Part shown: positions 13,781 through 19,404 of the stretch, piece by piece
Numbering within the stretch: position 1 is the first letter of the stretch
How the letters are laid out: every line of letters starts with the position of its first letter
IMG/VR virus record: IMGVR_UViG_3300048033_000253
Location: 1-29,853 of that record
Reading direction: 5' to 3' (one strand)
DNA: 29,853 bases
DNA from: a virus
The notes under the pieces: model-generated
Database searches by the model: none
What the model was told of the DNA's origin: nothing
What the model saw: only the letters and a program-made list of their open reading frames with translations
Translations under genes and position numbers: made by a program

Positions 13781-13984
13781 TCAGCTTTCCAGAGTATAGC
13801 GCACATAGCGCTGGCCTGTCACTGGGTGACGCTTAGGCACTGACACAATGTCATGGCCTTGTTCACGTAGCTCTTGGATACGTTTGGTCAGGCTGCTTAT
13901 GCTATACTCAACCAAAGCTTCTCGCACAGTGAGGCCTTTGGTTTGCTTGAGGTGCTTAAGAATCTTCTCGTGTTGCGTTTTCAT
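13781..13984 (-). CDS. Helix-turn-helix DNA-binding protein
   Basis: 67 residues from the ATG at 13984 with AAGGA 8 nt upstream. A winged-helix-type reading head is clear: HEKILKHLKQTKGLTVREALVEYSI as the first helices, SSLTKRIQELREQGHDI as the recognition helix, then a beta wing (VSVPKRHPVTGQRYVRYTL). It fits the small phage HTH family (PF14090-like). As the third gene of the early arm it is the best candidate in this window for a transcription regulator acting on the control region at 14771-15918, though this is inference from position and fold. Confidence 0.85.
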   Translation of the reverse strand: MKTQHEKILKHLKQTKGLTVREALVEYSISSLTKRIQELREQGHDIVSVPKRHPVTGQRYVRYTLES

Positions 13985-13988
13985 GGTC

Positions 13989-14162
13989 TTATCCTTCCAT
14001 CTCATATTGTGTTTTTACTTGTTCAACCTGCTCATGTGTCAGGTACATAGCTATCTCTTCAGCTAATGCTAATGCTCTGTCTGAGCTTTCATCATCAGGT
14101 GCATTGATAGCTAAGTCAACAGCTAATGCAAAGGCTGTCACGGGGTCTTGTATCTGTGTCAT
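13989..14162 (-). CDS. Small acidic hypothetical protein
   Basis: 57 residues from the ATG at 14162, starting MTQIQDPVTAFALAVDLAIN. The pattern QDP.TA.ALA..LA..AP, then ALALAEEIA..LT..EVEQVK, resembles a short alanine-rich protein common in phages, known only as hypothetical. AAAGGA lies about 11 nt upstream. It is predicted all-helical, soluble and acidic. It starts 17 nt after the stop of the first early gene and ends 4 nt before the HTH protein start. Confidence 0.72.
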   Translation of the reverse strand: MTQIQDPVTAFALAVDLAINAPDDESSDRALALAEEIAMYLTHEQVEQVKTQYEMEG

Positions 14163-14179
14163 TGATGTCTTTTCCTTTA

Positions 14180-14770
14180 TCAAATGTTATGGATACGCTT
14201 CCACGTTGTCCACGTGATTGCTTGAAGTACGTGAGGCTTTACGCCTACTCGCTTAGCTGCCTTGACGTAAGCCTCTTGAAGCTCACGATACTCACGCTTG
14301 CCCATGTTAGTCTTGTCGCTTGTCAAGCCCTCACGTTTACCTCGTGCAATGTTCAAAGCATGACCATCTATTGTCACCTCGTCAAGCCCACGAATGTTAG
14401 AGTAAAACGATCTGATCTTCTGGCCGTTAAGGTGCGACAGAATGTCCTCGTCGTCTGTCAAACCTAGGTCAAGTATAGTCCAAGCCTTCTGTTTCATTGT
14501 GTTATAGCAGGATACCTTGAAACTATCCATGCTCTCACCTGCAACCCAAGCCTGACACATAGTCGCAGCATCCTTGCAGTTGCGTTCCCATCGGTTATTA
14601 GGTGACAGTGCGGCCATGACACCAATCACAGTAGGTAGTGGCAAGCCAGCGTCCTTAGCTATAGCCTTAGCCATGCGTTCTGCTCTTGCATACCATTCGA
14701 CACCATTAACAGTATCTTCCTGAGTAGCTTGGCGATATAGTTTAAGAATGTTGCGAACGTGATTAGTCAT
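14180..14770 (-). CDS. Phage protein of DUF7178-like type, possibly HhH-GPD glycosylase-like
   Basis: 196 residues; first gene of the early arm, with AGGAAAG 4-5 nt before the ATG. I know the pattern (GVMAALSPNNRWERN..DA, then KAWTIL, HLNGQKIRSFYSNI, VTIDGHALNIARG) as an uncharacterised phage family, probably DUF7178. The segment ILSHLNGQKIRSFYSNI followed by EVTIDGHAL (Asp135, His137) has the order of the helix-hairpin-helix and catalytic Asp regions (L.G.G.kt.a...vD.H) of HhH-GPD DNA glycosylases. If so, it would act on DNA bases. This is a motif-level inference. The C-terminus is basic (KRVGVKPHVLQAITWTTWKRIHN). Confidence 0.78.
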   Translation of the reverse strand: MTNHVRNILKLYRQATQEDTVNGVEWYARAERMAKAIAKDAGLPLPTVIGVMAALSPNNRWERNCKDAATMCQAWVAGESMDSFKVSCYNTMKQKAWTILDLGLTDDEDILSHLNGQKIRSFYSNIRGLDEVTIDGHALNIARGKREGLTSDKTNMGKREYRELQEAYVKAAKRVGVKPHVLQAITWTTWKRIHNI

Positions 14771-15067
14771 AATCTTTCCTCTCTCTTTTAAAGCTTAAAC
14801 GTCCGAACCTCTCAGGCGCTTAAGGCTTTGCTCTATTATCGGGTGTAACCCTAAGAGCAAGAGTAATGCTAACAATGTCAAACAGCGTGTGAGACCTTGG
14901 TTTGCCTTGTGTCTCGGTTAGTGTAGTCAGGTTAGTCTTAGTCAGTTTGGGTTGTCAATCCCTGTTTTAGTCTCTTTCACCCTCTTGCTTGCTAGGTGCT
15001 GCACGGTAGCGCAGGTTGACACAGTGACGTTGGTATCTCGTATGTGTCTGTGTTTGCTTGCCGATGT

Positions 15068-15086
15068 ACACAAGGTGACACAAGGT
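15068..15086. repeat. Two direct 9-bp repeats ACACAAGGT, period 10 bp
   Basis: ACACAAGGT occurs at 15068-15076 and 15078-15086, exactly one helical turn apart. Function unknown; could be a protein-binding pair. Confidence 0.6.
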
Positions 15087-15143
15087 TTCTCATATGTCAA
15101 CAGTTATTTTCTAATCTTTATTTTACCTAGAGAAGCTATCCTG

Positions 15144-15157
15144 TTTGTGATCACAAA
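15144..15157. promoter_or_regulatory. Perfect 14-bp palindrome, candidate operator
   Basis: TTTGTGATCACAAA is its own reverse complement. Its TGTGA/TCACA halves are those of CRP/FNR-family sites but without the usual 6-bp spacer, so CRP itself is not expected. It lies in the early leader 374 bp upstream of the first early gene. A homodimeric HTH protein could bind here. Confidence 0.5.
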
Positions 15158-15189
15158 AGGAACCTATAGGGCATTCTATAAGGAACCTA
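15157..15189. repeat. Two direct copies of AAGGAACCTA
   Basis: Copies at 15157-15166 and 15180-15189, separated by 13 bp (period 23 bp). The first copy touches the palindrome at 15144-15157. Role unknown. Confidence 0.5.
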
Positions 15190-15316
15190 AGTAAGGTTAA
15201 GGTTAATACTTTATAGGGTGTCAGTAGAACGTGAGTGATTCCATTGGGTTAGAGGCTCAGGGATTAACCTGTGTGTATTTCCGAAAGTATACCTCAAGAC
15301 CCCTAACCCCTAGTGC

Positions 15317-15366
15317 AACACACATGAACACACATGAACACACATGAACACACATGAATACACATT
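15317..15366. repeat. Tandem 10-bp repeat, four perfect units plus one degenerate
   Basis: The unit AACACACATG occurs at 15317-15326, 15327-15336, 15337-15346 and 15347-15356; AATACACATT (15357-15366) is a decayed fifth copy. The 10-bp period places every copy on the same face of the DNA helix, as for iterons or cooperative operators. The reverse-strand open frame across it is a translation of the repeat, not a gene. Confidence 0.85.
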
Positions 15367-15393
15367 AGCATTCCCTGCACAGGAAAAGGGGGA

Positions 15394-15409
15394 CTAGGGT
15401 TTTCCCTAG
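15394..15409. repeat. Inverted repeat CTAGGG-TTTT-CCCTAG
   Basis: A 6-bp perfect stem with a 4-nt loop, flanked by G-rich sequence. No T run follows, so it is not a clear terminator. Confidence 0.45.
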
Positions 15410-15420
15410 GTGTAGACTTT

Positions 15421-15440
15421 AGGGGGTGCAAGGGGGTGCA
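15421..15440. repeat. Tandem pair AGGGGGTGCA
   Basis: Two perfect adjacent 10-bp units (15421-15430, 15431-15440). It is the third element in this region with a 10-bp period and is strongly G-rich on the + strand. Confidence 0.7.
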
Positions 15441-15513
15441 CGGGTATCCTTCTATATGTACAATGCACCAAAAGATTTTCTCATAGTTTTTCCTACCATG
15501 TAAAAACAGAAGA

Positions 15514-15544
15514 AGCTCCCTATGGTATTTAACCAAGGGGAGCT
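15514..15544 (-). terminator. Hairpin terminator in the leader of the early transcript
   Basis: AGCTCCC (15514-15520) pairs with GGGAGCT (15538-15544), and inside it TGGT pairs with ACCA, giving a long stem with one small internal loop. Read leftward the stem is followed by TCTTCTGTTTTTA, the T-rich side, so it should act on leftward transcription. It lies about 210 nt after the predicted start of the leftward promoter (15788-15760) and 740 bp before the first early gene, so it would attenuate early expression or define a short RNA. Confidence 0.65.
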
Positions 15545-15553
15545 CCAGTGTGT

Positions 15554-15661
15554 AGATTCTAATGTTTACTCTAGTGTAATGACAAAAAGGAGGAGGAGTA
15601 CTTAAGTTAGATTCTGATGTTTACTTAAGTAGTCCCTACAGATTCTGATGTTTACTTAAGT
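15554..15661. repeat. Three copies of a 22-bp repeat containing ACTTAAGT palindromes
   Basis: Copies AGATTCTGATGTTTACTTAA(GT) at 15609-15630 and 15640-15661 are identical; 15554-15575 is a diverged copy. An 8-bp palindrome ACTTAAGT ends the two good copies (15623-15630, 15654-15661) and occurs once more at 15600-15607. Spacings are 55 and 31 bp. The repeats lie within the transcribed leader of the leftward promoter. They look like iterons or operator sites. Confidence 0.8.
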
Positions 15662-15734
15662 ACTACTTCTCCTACTAAGATGTTATACTCAGACAAGGTG
15701 AGGATATACCTTAGTATAGGGTATATACTATATA

Positions 15735-15752
15735 TCACCCCTGACGGGCTGA
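15735..15752. promoter_or_regulatory. Hairpin at the predicted 5' end of the early (leftward) transcript
   Basis: On the leftward strand TCAGCCC-GTCA-GGGGTGA folds with one G-G mismatch around a GTCA loop. It begins one base after the start predicted from the -10 element at 15765-15760. It is likely a 5' stability structure, by analogy with 5' hairpins of other phage messages. Confidence 0.45.
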
Positions 15753-15759
15753 CACTGTA

Positions 15760-15788
15760 AGTGTACCAATTCTTTGTCCTCCTGTCAA
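15760..15788 (-). promoter_or_regulatory. Leftward sigma70-type promoter for the early arm
   Basis: On the reverse strand TTGACA (15788-15783), a 17-nt spacer, and TACACT (15765-15760). The -35 is perfect, the -10 matches 4 of 6, and the spacing is ideal. Predicted start is about 15753. It diverges from the rightward promoter, with the two -35 elements 45 bp apart. Confidence 0.65.
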
Positions 15789-15833
15789 GAACAAAATAAC
15801 ATCTTCTCATAAAAAAAATAATAAACTTTTGTG

Positions 15834-15862
15834 TTGACAACTAGGAATCCTTCTGTTATACT
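15834..15862 (+). promoter_or_regulatory. Rightward sigma70-type promoter for the late arm
   Basis: TTGACA (15834-15839), a 17-nt spacer and TATACT (15857-15862), with an extended -10 TG one base before it (TGTTATACT). Predicted start is about 15869, 50 nt before the terminase small subunit ATG. Confidence 0.8.
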
Positions 15863-15870
15863 TCCATTCA

Positions 15871-15895
15871 AATACTTCGAGTAGCTCCTAGTATT
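15871..15895. promoter_or_regulatory. Hairpin at the predicted 5' end of the late transcript
   Basis: AATACT (15871-15876) pairs with AGTATT (15890-15895); GAG/CTC inside the loop can add a short inner stem. It starts two bases after the predicted start of the promoter at 15834-15862. Confidence 0.45.
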
Positions 15896-15918
15896 CCCTA
15901 AAAGGTCGCATATAAACC

Positions 15919-16449
15919 ATGATGTACACCTACGAGCAGCTAAAGGCTGTAACTGGTAAACCCCGCACGAAAAGTTTGTTCTACGAGCTCAGCTACGTTG
16001 ATCCTTCCAATGCTCTCTTCACACTGAAGGAACGAGACATTGAGGCTCACGGTAGACACTATGTCTCCCTTAGAAATCTTTTCGTAGCTATGGTCCCTAA
16101 TGACCCAACTGAGTATGAGTTCGCACAGACAGTCTTCGGTTCATGGGAGAACTGGGAGGCTATCTGTAAGTCACCCTTCGTCAAGCCTCACATCCAGAAG
16201 TGGCGTAATGAGGTTGAGGTTAAGATTAAGTCTCAGGCTATCCAAGCTATCGCTGAGGAAATGAAGTCAAACGGACGTTCCTCCTTTAGTGCAGCTAAGC
16301 TTCTCCTTGATAAAGGTTGGCTAGATAAAGACTCAGCTGCACAAGCTAACAAGAAGTTAAAAGCTAAAGAAGAAGAAGAACAGAATAAAGAAGCTCTGTC
16401 AATCTTGTCAGAAGATGCAGAACGTCTTGGCTTGAACAAACTAAACTAA
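15919..16449 (+). CDS. Terminase small subunit
   Basis: 176 residues (the second codon is also ATG). The N-terminus (YTYEQLKAVTGKPRTKSLFYEL), the GRHYVSLRNLF segment, DPTEYEFAQTVFGSWENWE, and a helical C-terminus ending in a highly charged coiled coil (KKLKAKEEEEQNKEALSIL) match the layout I recall for small terminases of marine T7-like and SIO1-like podoviruses. Small terminases bind the packaging site and hand DNA to the large subunit. It is the first late gene, 57 nt after the predicted +1 hairpin region begins. The large subunit is unusually distant (21647), with tail fibre genes in between. Family assignment is moderately confident. Confidence 0.8.
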   Translation: MMYTYEQLKAVTGKPRTKSLFYELSYVDPSNALFTLKERDIEAHGRHYVSLRNLFVAMVPNDPTEYEFAQTVFGSWENWEAICKSPFVKPHIQKWRNEVEVKIKSQAIQAIAEEMKSNGRSSFSAAKLLLDKGWLDKDSAAQANKKLKAKEEEEQNKEALSILSEDAERLGLNKLN

Positions 16450-16506
16450 TTGTATCCACCTCTCAGCCTAGTGCTGTTGAATACGGAAGGTAAAGGATAA
16501 AACACC

Positions 16507-18537
16507 ATGGTAAAAAGACCAGACATTACAACTATTGCTTCAGGCTACTACAGTCGTCAGGCACTTAACACTAACTTTGAGAACCTACAAGCAGGGTTCG
16601 ATAATACTTTGTCATTGGACGGTAGCACACCTAATGCTATGGGTGCTGACCTTGACATGAACTCCAATGACATCTTGAATGCTAGTCTTGTAGACACAGA
16701 TGCACTTAAGATCAATGGTACACTTGTTGGTGTAGGCTATCTTAGTGCAGCTGGTGCAACTCTGTCATCCATCTCTCACATAGGTAACGGTAGCACAGTA
16801 GCATTCTCTACAGGCTACCAAGCATTCATTACAGACAACACACAAGTTTATATTGATGGTGTGTACCAGAACAAAGCTGGATACAGCATCTCAGGGACTA
16901 CCCTGACGTTCTCTGAGGCTCCTCCTCTTAATGCTGACATTGAGATTGTTGTAGCTCGTACCTTGGACTTTGGTGCTGATGATGCAGCTAACGTAAACTA
17001 CAACCAAGGTGGTTCAGGTTCTGTCAATCGTACAGTGCTTACGAAGCTGCAAGAGTTTGTATCGGTCAAAGACTTCGGTGCTGTCGGTGATGGCGTGACG
17101 GATGACACTGCGGCTATTCAGGCTGCGATTGATGCTGTTGCAAATGTTGATGGTGATTTGGAGGCGGCTGGTGTTTATTTGCCGATTGGCACATATCGTG
17201 TGACTGCACAGATCAATGTAACTGGGGCAAAATTATTTGGTGAAGGCATAAAATCAGTCATCCTTCAAGATGGTGACTTCACTGTTCTTTTTTCAGACGA
17301 AACTTGTCACTTGGAAGGTTTCATTCTTAACGGGCAATGGAATGGAACTGATCCAGCAACAGGCAATCCAACTATTCTACACAAAAAGGGAACAGGCACT
17401 TATGGTGCTTGGACGGGGCAGGTTCATTACAAAGATGTTTTTGTAAAAAATTCAAGAGACACTGGTATTAGTGTAAATGGATGCGGCTATTCAACTCTTT
17501 ACAACGTTACAGTAAGGGGTGCAGCCGCAAATGGTCTTGATCTCATAGGAGATCAGGCAACTCTTGCTGCAATTACATCAACAACAATTTATAATTTTAA
17601 TGGGGGATCGATTGGTGGATACGCAATCAACCTTCGTGATGGATTTGCTATCAACTTCAATGGCTGCGTTTGGGAATTGTGTGACGGTGTAAACATCACT
17701 GGAAGCAGTAACAGGTCCATTTCTTTTACTGGATGTTATTCTGAAGCTATTTCAAGTGGGAACATGCCAATTAACTTCACCAGTGCTGGTGGTTTAGGCT
17801 TGCATGTTACTGGGTGTTATCTGGCATCGGCTCCATCTGGAACAACTCAATCATTTGATGGGACTGGTTTCAGAAGGATTTTTGTCGCTTCATCAACTGG
17901 TGAAAACGGTGGTCGTTATGATGATGACAACCCGTTTGTATTTAATCGTGCATCAAGCAATGGCTCCATTATTGAAGTCGAACGCAATGAAGTGAAGCAG
18001 TTTGATATTCGTGCAGAAAGTGGTGTCAGCACTCTTCAAACGTATCCTACAAACTCGCAATGGCGTATCAGGTTTAAAGATAGTGCAGACGTTGATCGTG
18101 GTATTGAACTTGTTGAGGATACTGGGGTTCCAGTGCTGCGCCCTGCACAAGACAACATTATGGACTTGGGTGCTGCCGCCAGACGTTTTGACGACATCTA
18201 CGCAACAAACGCAACAATCCAAACATCTGACAAAAATGACAAGCAAGATGTAGCTGTTTTGTCTGATGCAGAACAACGTGTTGCTTCGGCTTGCAAGGGC
18301 CTGCTGCGTAAATTTCGGTGGAAAGATGCTGTAGTTGAAAAGGGTGATAAAGCCCGTATTCACTTTGGTGTTATTGCACAGGACTTACAATCTGCATTTG
18401 AGGCTGAAGGATTAAATGCCGAAGAGTATGGATTGTTTATCTCTAACACTTGGATTGATGAAGAAACTAATGAAGAGCATACCCGCATGGGGGTCAGATA
18501 CTCCGAATTGCTCACCTTCATTATTGCAACTATGTGA
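16507..18537 (+). CDS. Tail fibre/tailspike with pectate-lyase-like beta-helix and S74 chaperone domain
   Basis: 676 residues in three parts. Residues 1 to about 185 are the likely virion-attachment region; its ITDNTQVYIDGVYQNKAGYSISG segment is typical of T7-type fibre N-termini. From about 188, VSVKDFGAVGDGVTDDTAAI opens a right-handed beta-helix of the pectate lyase 3 type, which usually binds or cuts surface polysaccharide. The last 104 residues are a peptidase S74 intramolecular chaperone: TSDKNDKQDV gives the Ser574/Lys579 dyad for self-cleavage after trimer folding, and HFGVIAQDL and RYSELLTFIIA follow as in the family. Nucleotide style changes near 17060, suggesting a swapped receptor-binding part. 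Confidence 0.9.
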   Translation: MVKRPDITTIASGYYSRQALNTNFENLQAGFDNTLSLDGSTPNAMGADLDMNSNDILNASLVDTDALKINGTLVGVGYLSAAGATLSSISHIGNGSTVAFSTGYQAFITDNTQVYIDGVYQNKAGYSISGTTLTFSEAPPLNADIEIVVARTLDFGADDAANVNYNQGGSGSVNRTVLTKLQEFVSVKDFGAVGDGVTDDTAAIQAAIDAVANVDGDLEAAGVYLPIGTYRVTAQINVTGAKLFGEGIKSVILQDGDFTVLFSDETCHLEGFILNGQWNGTDPATGNPTILHKKGTGTYGAWTGQVHYKDVFVKNSRDTGISVNGCGYSTLYNVTVRGAAANGLDLIGDQATLAAITSTTIYNFNGGSIGGYAINLRDGFAINFNGCVWELCDGVNITGSSNRSISFTGCYSEAISSGNMPINFTSAGGLGLHVTGCYLASAPSGTTQSFDGTGFRRIFVASSTGENGGRYDDDNPFVFNRASSNGSIIEVERNEVKQFDIRAESGVSTLQTYPTNSQWRIRFKDSADVDRGIELVEDTGVPVLRPAQDNIMDLGAAARRFDDIYATNATIQTSDKNDKQDVAVLSDAEQRVASACKGLLRKFRWKDAVVEKGDKARIHFGVIAQDLQSAFEAEGLNAEEYGLFISNTWIDEETNEEHTRMGVRYSELLTFIIATM

Positions 18538-18546
18538 GGAAATAAC

Positions 18547-19404
18547 ATGACAATTAAGCAGCAAGGCGGCATCTTTGGAAGAAACCCAACATTCAACAAT
18601 GTTGAAGTTGATGGAACTTTGACCGCAAACTCAGTTTCCACGAGCCAGTTTGATACGTCCATTGATGTTAATGGCAGTGTCACCAGCAACGGCTTTATTG
18701 TAGACACAGCATCTACAGCAAATCTTGCCACATATACTTACACAAGTGTTGATCGTTCGAAGATTGAAGGTCAACAGGTAGGTGGTGCTGGTGGCAAACT
18801 TGATTTCAAAACCAATGATGGTGGAGGTTTAAAGTCACGGGTTAATATCGATCATGTTGGTGACGTTGTTTTTTACAAAACTGACGGAACCACTGCTGGC
18901 ATGACTTACGATGCGTCTGCGTTTTCTTTGGCATTTGCATCTGGTGGTGGCATCGACTTCTCTGCCACCTCTGGCACTGGCACAAGCGAACTGTTCGATG
19001 ACTATGAAGAGGGGACGTGGACGCCGAGTGTAATCGGTGCAACCAGCGGGTCTATGTCTTTTGGTAGTGTGGCAATTGCCAGATACACTAAGGTTGGCAG
19101 GATCGTTTCAATTAACCTTTACATGACTGGCGGTGATTTTGCGGCACACACGGTTTCAGGAAATGTGCTGATCCAAGGTCTGCCATATGCTGCATCATCT
19201 GTTGGCGCTGGTGTAATTTCTGTGGCGTATTGCAACCTGACAACGGCAGACGAAGCTGACATTACCCTTTCAGGATATGTTGAAGCAACATCCCTTCGTC
19301 TTTTGAAGGGCAGTTCTACCTCGGCAGTAACTGGTGCTGACTTGGCTTCATCTGGAACAAACGGGGCAATCATGCTCAGCATCGTATATGAAACGGGGGC
19401 GTAA
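18547..19404 (+). CDS. Tail fibre-associated protein
   Basis: 285 residues. It begins MTIKQQGGIFGRNPTFNNVEVDGTLTANS, a repeat-like beta pattern found near the bases of phage fibres, and contains LFDDYEEGTWTPSVIGATSG (about residues 150-170), the 'DYEEGTWTP' motif that marks many tail fibre and receptor-binding proteins. The C-terminal part (about 155-285) is a predicted all-beta domain that could bind a receptor. The stop is followed at once by the ATG of the next tailspike gene, and it starts 9 nt after the S74 fibre stop, so the three form one cassette. Exact role unknown. Confidence 0.8.
   Translation: MTIKQQGGIFGRNPTFNNVEVDGTLTANSVSTSQFDTSIDVNGSVTSNGFIVDTASTANLATYTYTSVDRSKIEGQQVGGAGGKLDFKTNDGGGLKSRVNIDHVGDVVFYKTDGTTAGMTYDASAFSLAFASGGGIDFSATSGTGTSELFDDYEEGTWTPSVIGATSGSMSFGSVAIARYTKVGRIVSINLYMTGGDFAAHTVSGNVLIQGLPYAASSVGAGVISVAYCNLTTADEADITLSGYVEATSLRLLKGSSTSAVTGADLASSGTNGAIMLSIVYETGA

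Larger units (their letters stand above)
14771..15918. other. Non-coding control region between the divergent arms (probable promoter and origin region)
   Basis: A stretch of 1148 bp with no convincing gene: the open frames here start with TTG or have no ribosome site and consist of repeat translations. It holds, left to right, a leader for the early genes; a pair of 9-bp repeats (15068-15086); a perfect 14-bp palindrome (15144-15157); paired AAGGAACCTA (15157-15166, 15180-15189); four tandem 10-bp units (15317-15356); an inverted repeat CTAGGG-TTTT-CCCTAG (15394-15409); a 10-bp tandem pair (15421-15440); a hairpin terminator (15514-15544); three 22-bp repeats (15554-15661); an AT-rich stretch (15680-15735); and divergent promoters (15760-15862). 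Repeats plus AT-rich DNA also suit a replication origin, which is inference. Confidence 0.7.

Noticed and set aside
14876-15100. Three reverse-strand TTGACA words (14881-14876, 14958-14953, 15100-15095) as early promoters
   Set aside because: None has a recognisable -10 hexamer 16-18 bp downstream.
14952-15194. 80-codon + strand open frame in the control region, hydrophobic
   Set aside because: It starts with TTG, has no ribosome site, covers repeats and a palindrome, and its composition looks like translated non-coding DNA.
15303-15536. 77-codon reverse frame with Cys/Val/Met repeats
   Set aside because: The repeats are simply the 10-bp DNA array at 15317-15366 in translation, and the frame also spans a terminator hairpin.
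15511-15544. Reading the 15514-15544 hairpin as a rightward terminator
   Set aside because: The T-rich side lies on the left, so only leftward transcription fits.
15554-15661. Possible CRISPR array
   Set aside because: Only three imperfect copies with unequal spacing (55 and 31 bp) and no cas genes.
15652-15840. 62-codon reverse frame in the promoter region
   Set aside because: It contains both divergent promoter elements and a 22-bp repeat, and has no coding-like composition.
17804-18363. Out-of-frame ORFs on both strands within the fibre gene
   Set aside because: They lie inside a fully coherent 676-codon fibre gene and show no ribosome sites or family motifs.
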